The translations under genes were made by a program, and so were the position numbers. From NCBI GenBank assembly GCA_009774175.1, contig VSNG01000003.1:146378-204854 (forward strand): 58,477 nt of DNA, written 5' to 3'. Below are positions 50,291 through 58,447 of this stretch, in pieces; within the stretch, counting starts at the first letter, position 1; every line of letters begins with the position of its first letter. Source of the stretch: Lachnospiraceae bacterium. Lineage in GTDB: Bacteria > Bacillota > Clostridia > Lachnospirales > Lachnospiraceae. The notes under the pieces are model-generated. The model saw only the letters and a list, made by a program, of their open reading frames with translations. It searched no databases and was not told the DNA's origin.

Positions 50291-50640
50291 TGAAAAAGAA
50301 AAAGCAGCAGAAAAACTATCTGGATCTGATTCCGATGCGGGACGCTGCGCTTGTATGGACCCGGGACGACGAGGGAATCGTCGTCCTGGAGGTGGAAAAT
50401 ACAGGCGCTTTTAATCGGATTGCGCAAAAGCTTTTTAAGCGTCCCAGGGTGACGAAGGTACACATGGAGAAGTACGGAAGCTTTCTGTGGCCGCTCATTG
50501 ACGGTCGGCGAACCGTGATGGAGCTTGCCGATCTGCAAAAGGAGCAGTTTGGCGAAGAGGTGGAGCCAGTCTATCCGCGGGTGGTAAAGTATATGCAGAT
50601 CATGGAGAGTTATCATTTTATCGCCTTTAAAAACAAATAG
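50290..50640 (+). CDS. PqqD-family (RiPP recognition element) protein
   Basis: 116 aa. 'DAALVWTRDDEGIVVLEVENTG' and 'FLWPLIDGRRTVMELADLQKEQFGEEVEPVYPRVVKYMQIMESYHFI' match the PqqD fold, which normally binds leader peptides of RiPPs. No radical-SAM enzyme or precursor gene is nearby; the fixed partner is a peptide transporter. The function here is unknown. Confidence 0.8.
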   Translation: MKKKKQQKNYLDLIPMRDAALVWTRDDEGIVVLEVENTGAFNRIAQKLFKRPRVTKVHMEKYGSFLWPLIDGRRTVMELADLQKEQFGEEVEPVYPRVVKYMQIMESYHFIAFKNK

Positions 50641-50675
50641 TTATGGCAATACTAAAACTAAAAAAGGAGACTGTT

Positions 50676-51215
50676 ATGGATTTAAAAGGATCAAAGACGG
50701 AGAAAAATCTGCTCGCGGCGTTTGCGGGGGAATCGCAGGCTTACACCAAGTATACCTATTATGCGTCCAAAGCGAAGAAGGACGGTTATGTACAGATGGC
50801 CAATATTTTTGAAGAGACCGCCGCTAACGAGAAAGAGCATGCAAAGATCTGGTTTAAATATCTTCACGGCGGCGCCATTCCCGAGACCCGAGAGAATTTA
50901 AGGGATGCGGCCGAGGGAGAAAATTACGAGTGGACGGATATGTACAAAGGCTTTGCCGAGGATGCAAAAGCGGAGGGTTTCGACGAGCTGGCGGCTCTTT
51001 TCGAAGGCGTGGCAAAAATCGAGAAGGAGCATGAAGACAGATACCGCAAGCTGATTCAGAACATTGAGGAGGGCGCGGTATTCTCGAAGGACGGCGACTG
51101 CGTGTGGCAGTGCCTGAACTGCGGCCATATCGTGATCGGTAAGAAAGCGCCCGAGCTTTGCCCGGTATGCAAACATCCCCAGTCCTATTTTCAGGTGAAG
51201 CCTGAGAATTACTAA
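50676..51215 (+). CDS. rbr: rubrerythrin
   Basis: 179 aa from ATG 50676 (AAAGGAG upstream). Ferritin-like diiron domain with the ExxH pairs 'EETAANEKEHAKIW' and 'EGVAKIEKEHEDRY', then a C-terminal rubredoxin site 'CLNCGH' and 'CPVCKHPQSYF'. A peroxidase protecting anaerobes from hydrogen peroxide. It has a strong terminator of its own. Confidence 0.95.
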   Translation: MDLKGSKTEKNLLAAFAGESQAYTKYTYYASKAKKDGYVQMANIFEETAANEKEHAKIWFKYLHGGAIPETRENLRDAAEGENYEWTDMYKGFAEDAKAEGFDELAALFEGVAKIEKEHEDRYRKLIQNIEEGAVFSKDGDCVWQCLNCGHIVIGKKAPELCPVCKHPQSYFQVKPENY

Positions 51216-51231
51216 GCTTCGAGTGATACGC

Positions 51232-51277
51232 AAAAAGACAGTCTGACGGCCGAAAGAAAGCCGGGCTGTCTTTTTTT
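51232..51277 (+). terminator. rubrerythrin terminator
   Basis: AAAAGACAG pairs with CTGTCTTTT, with an inner GGC/GCC stem, followed by seven T. Confidence 0.9.
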
Positions 51278-51309
51278 ATATACAGGGAAGATGGTTTGGC
51301 AAAAACTAC

Positions 51310-51348
51310 TTGTCAGAAAAATAACAATGTGGTACGATACGACCGTAT
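51310..51348 (+). promoter_or_regulatory. promoter and palindromic operator of the pantothenate cluster
   Basis: TTGTCA (51310-51315), 17-nt spacer, TACGAT (51333-51338). ATACG-AC-CGTAT (51337-51348) is a dyad over the transcription start, nested in a wider GATAC...GTATC symmetry. A likely repressor site; no regulator gene adjoins. Confidence 0.65.
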
Positions 51349-51387
51349 TGTATCTCGTATGAGAATAATAACAGGAGGAACTGTACC

Positions 51388-52275
51388 ATGAAAAACGAAA
51401 AGACCTATGAACTGGTGCTTACGGCGCTGTTCACCGCCATAATTGTGATTATGGCATTCACACCGCTGGGATATATCCCGCTTGTAGTTATCAACGCGAC
51501 CATCATTCACATCCCGGTGATCCTTGGAGCGCTATTTCTGGGACCGAAGAAAGGCGCATTTTTGGGATTCGTATTCGGACTTACCAGCTTTATCAACAAT
51601 ACATTTAAGGCGGCCACGGCCTCGGCTTTTGTATTTTCACCTGTGCTGGCCTATAACGTAGTGGGCGTATCGGGCGTCTTCAAGAGCCTCTACATCTGCT
51701 TCGTGCCCAGAATTTTAGTGGGCGTTCTGCCTTACTTCGTCTATATCCTGATCCGCAAAGTCTTAAAGAGCGAACAGAAAGCGGCGCGGGTCGTTGTCGA
51801 TGCGGCGGCGTCTTTGATTCTGTTTATTTCCGTAAGGGCATTCTGTATCCGTTTGATGCCGGATACGGTCAATCTGGTTATTTATCTGCCGGGGAAGGTT
51901 AATGCGGTTATCGGTACACTGATCGGCCTTGTGGCGGGCGTTGTGCTGATGGCGGTTCTTACGGTAAACGGCCGCAAAAAGAAAAGCGCCAACATTGCGC
52001 TGGCCTACGCAGGACTGGCCGGGGCGTTTACCAATACCCTGTTTGTCATGAGCGGTATCTTTATTCTGTATAAGGAAGCGTACGCGCAGGCGGTGGGCGT
52101 TGCCGGAGAGGCGGTGCTTGACGTGATCATGGGCGTGGTGACTTTTAACGGCATTGTGGAAGCGGTGGTGGCGGCCATTATTGTGGCTGGCGTCGGTTAC
52201 GCGCTGACCAGGGTAAAACCGATCTACGGCATGGAGACCGAGAAGGAAAAGCAGGGCGCGGGAATGCGGGCATAA
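51388..52275 (+). CDS. ECF transporter S component, probably pantothenate
   Basis: 295 aa, six or more hydrophobic helices. The N-terminal half, 'LTALFTAIIVIMAFTPLGYIP' and 'IPVILGALFLGPKKGAFLGFVFGLTSFINNTF', is typical of S components, which give vitamin specificity to a shared EcfAAT module encoded elsewhere. Coupling to coaX and coaBC points to pantothenate or a related CoA precursor (inference from context). Longer than common S proteins (about 200 aa) by a C-terminal membrane region. Ribosome site ACAGGAGGAAC. Confidence 0.82.
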   Translation: MKNEKTYELVLTALFTAIIVIMAFTPLGYIPLVVINATIIHIPVILGALFLGPKKGAFLGFVFGLTSFINNTFKAATASAFVFSPVLAYNVVGVSGVFKSLYICFVPRILVGVLPYFVYILIRKVLKSEQKAARVVVDAAASLILFISVRAFCIRLMPDTVNLVIYLPGKVNAVIGTLIGLVAGVVLMAVLTVNGRKKKSANIALAYAGLAGAFTNTLFVMSGIFILYKEAYAQAVGVAGEAVLDVIMGVVTFNGIVEAVVAAIIVAGVGYALTRVKPIYGMETEKEKQGAGMRA

Positions 52276-52308
52276 TACAAAGATTAACAAAAAAGGCAGG
52301 GAAAAAGC

Positions 52309-53079
52309 ATGATTCTGGCAATTGACATAGGCAATACCAATATTGTCATCGGGTGTATAGACGGGGAAAAGGTATGCTTCGTGGAGCGGGCCTCCACCAA
52401 TCTGGCAAAGACGGAGCTGGAGTATGTGGTGGAGTTTCGGACCCTTTTTGAGCTGTACCATATCGGCATGGAGGACATTACCGGAAGTATCATTTCCTCG
52501 GTCGTACCGCCCCTCAACAATATCATAAAGAGCGGTCTGGAAAAGATGTTTCATCAGGCTCCCATGGTGGTGGGGCCGGGCGTGAAGACGGGGCTGAATA
52601 TTCTCATGGACAATCCGGCCCAGCTTGGTTCGGATCTGGTGGTCAACGCGGTGGCGGGACTGCATTATTACGGCGCGCCGATTATTATGATCGACATGGG
52701 AACCGCTACCACCATCAGCGTAGTGGATGAGAAGAAAAACTATATCGGCGGCATGATCCTGCCGGGCGCAAAGGTTTCCCTTGATTCGCTTGTAAACCGC
52801 ACCTCCCAGCTTCCCAGAATCAGTCTGGAGCCGCCCAAAAAGGTGATTGGCAGAAATACCATCGACTGTATGAAGAGCGGTATTGTGATGGGACAGGCGG
52901 CATGTCTGGACGGCATGATCGAGCGTATTTACGACGAGTTTGGCTATGAAGCTCCCGTGGTGGCCACGGGCGGTCTTGCGGGAAGCATCGTTCCCTATTG
53001 TAAGAAAAAAATTATCTGTGACAACGAACTCACCCTGAAAGGGCTGGGATTGATTTATCATAAAAACATGGAATCGTAA
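52309..53079 (+). CDS. coaX: type III pantothenate kinase
   Basis: 256 aa. ASKHA-fold kinase starting 'MILAIDIGNTNIVIG' (phosphate-1 loop), with 'PAQLGSDLVVNAVAG', 'IMIDMGTATTISVV' (phosphate-2) and 'VVATGGLAGSI'. It phosphorylates pantothenate, needs a monovalent cation and is not feedback inhibited by CoA (family knowledge). The 33-nt gap from the S component has no terminator. Confidence 0.95.
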   Translation: MILAIDIGNTNIVIGCIDGEKVCFVERASTNLAKTELEYVVEFRTLFELYHIGMEDITGSIISSVVPPLNNIIKSGLEKMFHQAPMVVGPGVKTGLNILMDNPAQLGSDLVVNAVAGLHYYGAPIIMIDMGTATTISVVDEKKNYIGGMILPGAKVSLDSLVNRTSQLPRISLEPPKKVIGRNTIDCMKSGIVMGQAACLDGMIERIYDEFGYEAPVVATGGLAGSIVPYCKKKIICDNELTLKGLGLIYHKNMES

Positions 53080-53126
53080 CGGGTGTAATATATTTTGCCG
53101 CAAAGCTGGGGAGAAGGAGATAACAA

Positions 53127-54347
53127 ATGTTATTAAAAGGAAAACATATTGTGCTGGGGGTAAGCGGCAGCATAGCGGCTTACAAAATCGCTTCTCTGGC
53201 AAGTATGCTCGTTAAAAAGCAGGCGGATGTGACGGTGATTATGACGCCAAACGCGACCAATTTCATTAATCCTATTACCTTTGAGTCGCTGACGGGAAAC
53301 AAGTGTCTGGTGGACACCTTCGATCGAAATTTTCAATTTAACGTGGAGCACGTGGCGTTAGCGAAAATGGCCGACGTTTTTCTCGTCGCGCCCGCCTCCG
53401 CCGACGTGATTGCGAAAGCGGCCTGCGGCATTGCGGACGATATGCTGACAACTACCCTTTTGGCCTGCCGCTGTCCGAAGATATTTGCACCGGCCATGAA
53501 TACCCGGATGTATGAAAATCCCATTGTGCAGGATAATATAAAGAAACTGAAAGGCTACGGCATGGAGACGCTGGATACCGCCACGGGATATCTTGCCTGC
53601 GGGGATACGGGCGCGGGCAAAATGCCGGAGCCGGAAGTACTTTTTGAGGCGGTTGTGAAGGCCCTGACGCCAAAGGATATGGCGGGAAAGCGGCTGTTGG
53701 TTACGGCGGGGCCTACCAGAGAAAAGCTTGATCCGGTGCGCTATATCAGCAACCATTCTACGGGGAAAATGGGCTACGCCATAGCAAGGCAGGCCATGCT
53801 CCGCGGCGCACAGGTGACGCTTGTGTCAGGAAAAACTGATTTACAGCCGCCTGCGGGCGTGCGGCTTGTGCCGGTGGAAGCTGCGGCCGATATGGCGCGG
53901 GCGGTAAAGGAAGCGGCGGACGATCAGGATATCATCATCAAGGCGGCGGCGGTGGCGGACTATCGTCCGGCGGCGGTGGCGCAGGAAAAGATGAAAAAGA
54001 AGGACGGGGAGTTGTCTATTGCGCTGGAGCGCACGGAGGATATTCTGGCGTGGCTTGGCGCCCATCGGCGGGAAGGACAGTTTCTGTGCGGCTTTTCCAT
54101 GGAGACGGAAAATCTGCTGGAAAATTCCAGGGCAAAGCTGGAAAAGAAAAAGATCGACATGATTGTGGCAAACAATCTGCGGCAGGATGGCGCGGGTTTT
54201 GGTACGGACACCAATGTGGTGACGATTCTCACGAAGAACGATACCGTGGAGCTGCCGATTATGTCCAAGGAAGAGGTGGCGGACAGGCTGCTTGACTGCA
54301 TCTTGAGTAAGTCGGCGCAGGGCGGCGAAAGGGCCGGCGGGCTGTGA
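53127..54347 (+). CDS. coaBC: bifunctional phosphopantothenoylcysteine decarboxylase / phosphopantothenate-cysteine ligase
   Basis: 406 aa. The N-terminal flavoprotein CoaC starts 'VLGVSGSIAAYKIASL', with 'PAMNTRMYENP' and the Cys flap 'LACGDTGAGKMPEP'. CoaB begins near residue 190: 'VTAGPTREKLDPVRYISNHSTGKMG', 'AAAVADYRP' and 'VANNL'. It makes 4'-phosphopantetheine from the CoaX product. Ribosome site AGAAGGAGA. Confidence 0.95.
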   Translation: MLLKGKHIVLGVSGSIAAYKIASLASMLVKKQADVTVIMTPNATNFINPITFESLTGNKCLVDTFDRNFQFNVEHVALAKMADVFLVAPASADVIAKAACGIADDMLTTTLLACRCPKIFAPAMNTRMYENPIVQDNIKKLKGYGMETLDTATGYLACGDTGAGKMPEPEVLFEAVVKALTPKDMAGKRLLVTAGPTREKLDPVRYISNHSTGKMGYAIARQAMLRGAQVTLVSGKTDLQPPAGVRLVPVEAAADMARAVKEAADDQDIIIKAAAVADYRPAAVAQEKMKKKDGELSIALERTEDILAWLGAHRREGQFLCGFSMETENLLENSRAKLEKKKIDMIVANNLRQDGAGFGTDTNVVTILTKNDTVELPIMSKEEVADRLLDCILSKSAQGGERAGGL

Positions 54348-54404
54348 TATTGACAGAAGGAAAGAAGATGTGGCAGACAAAACAAAGAGAGGGGACGGCG
54401 CAAT

Positions 54405-54956
54405 ATGAGAATCGGAACAGGTTATGACGTGCACAGGCTTACAGAGGGCCGTAAGTGTATTATCGGCGGGGTGGAGATACCCCATGAAAAGGGCCTTCTG
54501 GGGCATTCCGACGCGGACGTGCTTCTTCATGCAATCATGGACGCATTGCTTGGGGCGGCGGCGCTGGGTGACATCGGAAAGCATTTCCCGGATACGGACC
54601 CTGCGTATAAAGGTATTTCCTCCATAAAGCTTTTGGAATATGTGGCTGGGCTTTTGGAGGAAAATTTATTTTTGGTGGAAAATATCGACGCCACGATCAT
54701 TGCGCAGGCGCCGAAGATGCGGCCCCACATTGACCAGATGCGGGAGAATATCGCGAAGGCTCTCGGCATTGAGGCGAATCAGGTGAATGTGAAGGCCACC
54801 ACCGAGGAAGGACTTGGCTTTACGGGAAGGGGCGAGGGTATTGCCGCCCAGGCGGTGTGCCTGCTTGTAAGTCCCAGAGAGCTTTACAGCGAGGACGTGA
54901 CAGCGCGAGGCTGCGAGGGCTGTCACGGGTGCAGGAAGGCCGGAGAGGAAGCGTAG
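54405..54956 (+). CDS. ispF: 2-C-methyl-D-erythritol 2,4-cyclodiphosphate synthase with Cys-rich tail
   Basis: 183 aa. MEP pathway of isoprenoid synthesis. Metal site 'GTGYDVHRL' (Asp8, His10), 'GLLGHSDADVLLHAIMDALLGA', and 'KATTEEGLGFTGRGEGIAAQAVCLL' end the catalytic core near residue 157. About 25 extra residues follow, including 'CEGCHGC', a possible metal or disulfide site not part of the usual enzyme. A reverse-strand origin for the tail is unlikely, since it reads straight from the core. Co-transcribed with coaBC by position (57-nt gap). Confidence 0.92.
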   Translation: MRIGTGYDVHRLTEGRKCIIGGVEIPHEKGLLGHSDADVLLHAIMDALLGAAALGDIGKHFPDTDPAYKGISSIKLLEYVAGLLEENLFLVENIDATIIAQAPKMRPHIDQMRENIAKALGIEANQVNVKATTEEGLGFTGRGEGIAAQAVCLLVSPRELYSEDVTARGCEGCHGCRKAGEEA

Positions 54957-54959
54957 CGG

Positions 54960-56393
54960 ATGGGGAAGAAGCTTGGAAGCGTCCTGGTTCTGGGGGCGCT
55001 GTTGCTTATGACGCTTGCCGGACATAAAGAAACTTTTTATCCGCCAAAGTATAGTGACCAAGTAATGGAAACCGTGTATACGGACGATCTGTCCCTGTTG
55101 GAAGAGTCGGACAGGATGAGCCGCCAGTATGCGTACCGGGAGGGAAAAGTATACTACCGCAGGTATCATGAGGACTCTTTTGAGGCGACCTCGTATACCT
55201 ATGAGAATTACAGTTACCTGCCGGTTTTCGGAGTGGAGAAAGAGATGGTCTGCATCGACCGGGAGGGCGTGCAGACTGCGCTTTTTACGGATAAGGGACA
55301 GGGAGATTTTTATCTGATCGGAGATCGGTTTTATATGACCGATTCCGGTGTCTATTCCGTAGACATGGAAGGCCGTGACAGGATTGATTACGGTGATGGC
55401 GAAATACTGGCCGCTGACGGGACAAAAAATATTCTGATTCTTGGCTTGGAGGAGGGCGGCCATGACCTGTGGCGGCCTGATTACTGCGTATTGGACTGTC
55501 ATACCGGCGTATGTACAAGCCTCCTTTCCAAAGCGTATCATGCCAGGGATGAGGAGGAGGGCTTTTGGAGTTTTGAGGCGTATCAGGACGGCTGGGTCTA
55601 CCTGACCTTTTTCAGACGGGGCGGGGAGGACGGACAAGGCGGAGAAACGACGCTGTATGCGGTATCCTTGGATGGTGTATGGAATGAGGTGATTACGCTG
55701 GCTTCCGATACATATATGTCTTACAGCGAGAATGTGATAGGGCTGCAGGCTTTGGGGGACAGACTGTTTTTCCTCTTTGGCGGTTACGACGGTTCGGCGG
55801 GGTGGTATCAGGGCGGCAGGATTATTGCTGTCAGACGGGACGGTACGGATTATAGGTTCATGGAGCAGGACGGTAACGATTTTTATCCGGCGGACTGCTT
55901 ATATCTGCGGCAGGACGGGGAGAAAATATGGGTGTATTACCTGGATTTTTACCATATGACGCCGCAGGAGGCTGATGCGGAGGGAGAAACCTATGTGGTG
56001 ACGGTGTGGGACATTGATACGAACATACGATACCCTTCCGATATGCCGGCGTGCGCGCTCACAAAAACTTATCGGAACGATCTTTTCGTAGATGATCTTT
56101 CCATGGATGGGAGAGGCGGCTGTCATGTTATGGCGCTGTGCGGCCAAACGGGCAGGATTGCGAGAGTGGCGCAGGATCTGGATGCGCGTGTGGAAGAGGG
56201 AACGATTGACAGATACGGGAAGAACGCCGACCTTATGCTGCGGGATTTGTATTACAGGGACGGTTATCTGTACTTCAAGGCGGAGTACAGCCGGTGGGAC
56301 GGCTTCGAGCAGGGCGGCTGGCACAGGCTCGGAACAGAATGCTATCGGCTAAAGCAGGGGGAGGAAAGAGCCGAGCTGCTGTATGATTATTGA
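54960..56393 (+). CDS. exported beta-propeller-like protein, unknown function
   Basis: 477 aa. The N-terminal helix 'LGSVLVLGALLLMTLAGH' resembles a lipoprotein signal, but the lipobox position has His, not Cys, so it is either an ordinary signal or an anchor. The rest is repeated short beta segments with Trp/Tyr/Gly-Asp turns ('GDRFYMTDSGVYSVDMEG', 'DGWVYLTFFRRGG', 'GDRLFFLFGGYDGS', 'DGYLYFKAEYS'), as in DUF5050/TolB-like propellers. It starts 3 nt after ispF. Fragments of a similar protein lie at 35.9-36.4 kb. Confidence 0.7.
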   Translation: MGKKLGSVLVLGALLLMTLAGHKETFYPPKYSDQVMETVYTDDLSLLEESDRMSRQYAYREGKVYYRRYHEDSFEATSYTYENYSYLPVFGVEKEMVCIDREGVQTALFTDKGQGDFYLIGDRFYMTDSGVYSVDMEGRDRIDYGDGEILAADGTKNILILGLEEGGHDLWRPDYCVLDCHTGVCTSLLSKAYHARDEEEGFWSFEAYQDGWVYLTFFRRGGEDGQGGETTLYAVSLDGVWNEVITLASDTYMSYSENVIGLQALGDRLFFLFGGYDGSAGWYQGGRIIAVRRDGTDYRFMEQDGNDFYPADCLYLRQDGEKIWVYYLDFYHMTPQEADAEGETYVVTVWDIDTNIRYPSDMPACALTKTYRNDLFVDDLSMDGRGGCHVMALCGQTGRIARVAQDLDARVEEGTIDRYGKNADLMLRDLYYRDGYLYFKAEYSRWDGFEQGGWHRLGTECYRLKQGEERAELLYDY

Positions 56394-56412
56394 CATGGGA
56401 AGCGAAAAGGTG

Positions 56413-57027
56413 TTATTTCATCGCCCTTCGGAGTTTCGTCTTGATTCTCTGGAGGGCGTTGTCGGTGGACTTGTCGTCCCTTCCCAGCACCTTGGCGATC
56501 TGCTGGTAGCCCATTCCCGTCAGATACAGATCAAGCACCTGCTTTTCAAAGCTGCTAAGCTCCCTTTCAATCAGCATTTCCAGCCGGTCTACATTCTCCC
56601 TGTCGATCACAAGGGCTTCCGGATTCAGGTCGGAAGCGTCGGACAGCACATTTACCAGCGCTTCTTCCTCGCCGTCCCGGTTTACGGTGACATTTCCGTA
56701 GAGGGAGACATAATTGTTCAGGGGGATATGCTTTTGTCGTCTGGAAGCCTGTACTGCAGTGTACATCTGCCTTGAGACGCACAGATCCGCAAAAGTAAAA
56801 AAGCTGGCGTCCCGGCCGCTGTCATAGTCCCTGATGGCTTTAAAGAGCCCGATCATGCCCTCCTGAATCAGGTCCTCGCTGTCCGCGCCCAGAATGTACA
56901 TGGACTTTGCCTTGCTTCTCACCAGATTTTTATATTTATTCATGATGTAATCCGTGATACCCTGTTCGCCGTCCCGCAGACGAATCAAAAGCTCTTCGTC
57001 GGTACAGCCGTTGTAGTTTTCCTGCAT
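56413..57027 (-). CDS. sigH: sporulation-type RNA polymerase sigma factor SigH
   Basis: 204 aa from ATG 57027 (AAGGAAG upstream). Region 2: 'YKNLVRSKAKSMYILGADSEDLIQEGMIGLFKAIRDYD' and 'FFTFADLCVSRQM'. Region 4: 'LSSFEKQVLDLYLTGMGYQQIAKVLGRDDKSTDNALQRIKTKLRR'. These fit SigH, which starts the sporulation or stationary-phase programme in Firmicutes. It lies convergent with the propeller gene, 19 nt apart with no clear terminator. Confidence 0.9.
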   Translation of the reverse strand: MQENYNGCTDEELLIRLRDGEQGITDYIMNKYKNLVRSKAKSMYILGADSEDLIQEGMIGLFKAIRDYDSGRDASFFTFADLCVSRQMYTAVQASRRQKHIPLNNYVSLYGNVTVNRDGEEEALVNVLSDASDLNPEALVIDRENVDRLEMLIERELSSFEKQVLDLYLTGMGYQQIAKVLGRDDKSTDNALQRIKTKLRRAMK

Positions 57028-57191
57028 GGCGCTTCCTTTTTTATAATGATTCGGGGTCAAAAGGTGCTTTGTTAGTTTTGTTCGGGCAGATCGCATAAAT
57101 ATGCTCGTGACGCTGTCTTGCTCGGGAGATTAAGACTTTCTTAATATTTCGTTCAGAACACAGCAGCTGTCTACCAATTTTATAGACACAT

Positions 57192-57224
57192 AAAAAACGG
57201 AAGCCTGGTAAATACCAGGCTTCC
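57192..57224 (-). terminator. tRNA-Thr terminator
   Basis: Near-perfect 12-bp stem GGAAGCCTGGTA/TACCAGGCTTCC followed on the minus strand by G and six T. The 57028-57191 stretch between it and sigH holds no gene; a sigH promoter was not confidently found there. Confidence 0.88.
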
Positions 57225-57238
57225 GACATTTCTAACAA

Positions 57239-57311
57239 AGCTGCTGACGGGAATCGGACCCGTGACCTCCGCACTACCAATGCGACGCTCTACCGACTGA
57301 GCCACAGCAGC
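57239..57311 (-). tRNA. tRNA-Thr (anticodon GGT)
   Basis: 73 nt cloverleaf: acceptor GCTGCTG/CAGCAGC, D-stem GCTC/GAGC, anticodon loop TTGGTAG, T-loop TTCCGAT-type around ACGGG/CCCGT, discriminator T. CCA is not encoded. Confidence 0.93.
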
Positions 57312-57347
57312 CTGACGTGAAGGACAAGCCTTCTGTCACCGTTTTTC

Positions 57348-57376
57348 AGTGTATCAAAAGAAAATCCTTTTGTCAA
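57348..57376 (-). promoter_or_regulatory. tRNA-Thr promoter
   Basis: Minus strand TTGACA (57371-57376), 17-nt spacer, TACACT (57348-57353). Confidence 0.75.
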
Positions 57377-57382
57377 TAGTTT

Positions 57383-57430
57383 CTGTGCCTGAAATCATTT
57401 TCCTAACTGTGCCTGAAATCATTTTTCCAA
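57383..57430. repeat. tandem duplication of 24 nt at the AraC gene end
   Basis: CTGTGCCTGAAATCATTTTC-plus-4 at 57383-57406, repeated at 57407-57430 with 22/24 identity. The AraC stop codon (57419-57421) lies in the second copy. Confidence 0.85.
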
Positions 57431-58330
57431 CAAACGCTGCCTGCCGACGGGATTTTCCAGGTGGAAACGAACGCAGTCCTCATACAGATTTCGAAATTCC
57501 GTAGGGGTACAGTCCTTGATCTGCTTAAACATTCTGATAAAGGCGGAGAGACTGGTAAACCCTGACTGCAGGGCCACTTCGGTGATGGAGAGGGAGGGAT
57601 CGACCAGAAGCTCCTCCGCGTGTTCAATCCTTTTCTTATTTAAATATTTGTAGAAGGAAAGGCCGGTGAAATTTTTAAAAAGCCTGCTGAAATGATATTT
57701 GCTGAAACCGGCCAGATCCGCCACGCTGTCCAGGGAAAGATTCTCCGTGCAGTGCTCGTGTATGTAATTGCAGATGGTCATAAATTTTTCCATATGCTCC
57801 TTTTGCTTATTGTAGGCCATGTCAAAGGCATTTCGCTGTCCGGCGAACTCCCGGCCTATCAGTACCAGCATGGCGATCAGCTTGGAATAGATGGAAGCGC
57901 TGATCAGGATGGAGTCGCTTGAATATTCCCGACAGATTTCCAGCATCAGTTCCTTTAGCTGTTCGTGAATGGCGGGAGCGGTGTCGGGCGTTAGGAGAAG
58001 CGCCTGGGGTATGGTGGAAAGAGTGGACTCCATGTCCGCCACGTTGTGGAGCAGGGAAAAGTCCATCTGCAGAATCAGCCGTTTCCCGTATATGGTGCAG
58101 GGCATGCCGTGGATTACGCCGGAGTTGATAAAAAGAATATCGCCTTCCTGCAGTGTGAAAACTTCTTTCATGGCGGATACATCGTAAGAGTTTTCCACGG
58201 GCATAATAATTTCAATGGGCGTGTGCCAGTGTTCGGGGTAGGCTTCATAATCGGTGTTGTTGTGCAGCAGAAAACCGGGCACTTCTTTGTAGACGACGGT
58301 TTCCTTGATACCGTTTAATATTTCGATCAT
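57419..58330 (-). CDS. AraC-family transcriptional regulator with cupin sensor
   Basis: 303 aa from ATG 58330 (AAAGGAAG about 10 nt upstream); ATGs at 58369 and 58387 in frame lack sites. The N-terminal cupin domain ('YPEHWHTPIEIIMPVE', 'LQEGDILFINSGVIHGM') binds an unknown, probably sugar-like, effector. The C-terminal double HTH is 'LSLDSVADLAGFSKYHFSRLFKNFTGLSFYKYLNKKRI' and 'LSITEVALQSGFTSLSAFIRMFKQ'. The target is probably at the window edge. Confidence 0.88.
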   Translation of the reverse strand: MIEILNGIKETVVYKEVPGFLLHNNTDYEAYPEHWHTPIEIIMPVENSYDVSAMKEVFTLQEGDILFINSGVIHGMPCTIYGKRLILQMDFSLLHNVADMESTLSTIPQALLLTPDTAPAIHEQLKELMLEICREYSSDSILISASIYSKLIAMLVLIGREFAGQRNAFDMAYNKQKEHMEKFMTICNYIHEHCTENLSLDSVADLAGFSKYHFSRLFKNFTGLSFYKYLNKKRIEHAEELLVDPSLSITEVALQSGFTSLSAFIRMFKQIKDCTPTEFRNLYEDCVRFHLENPVGRQRLLEK

Positions 58331-58395
58331 GGGGGTACGGCTTCCTTTCTGTGAATGACGCTGATTCATAGGTAAGTAGAATCGCAATAACTATC

Positions 58396-58447
58396 AAAAG
58401 TTGCTATCAAAACCAAAAAAGTTGCTATTTAGATTCTAAAAGTTGCT
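58396..58447. repeat. three 21-bp-spaced direct repeats upstream of the AraC gene
   Basis: AAAAGTTGCT at 58396-58405, 58417-58426 and 58438-58447, starts exactly 21 bp apart, with a TTTAGA-T-TCTAAA palindrome between the last two. Two helical turns of spacing put the sites on one face of DNA, as expected for AraC-type operators. The array may continue past the window end. Confidence 0.75.

Noticed and set aside
51763..53202. 479-codon minus-strand frame opposite the S component and coaX
   Set aside because: Spans two recognised genes antisense and has a His/Arg-rich composition without motifs.
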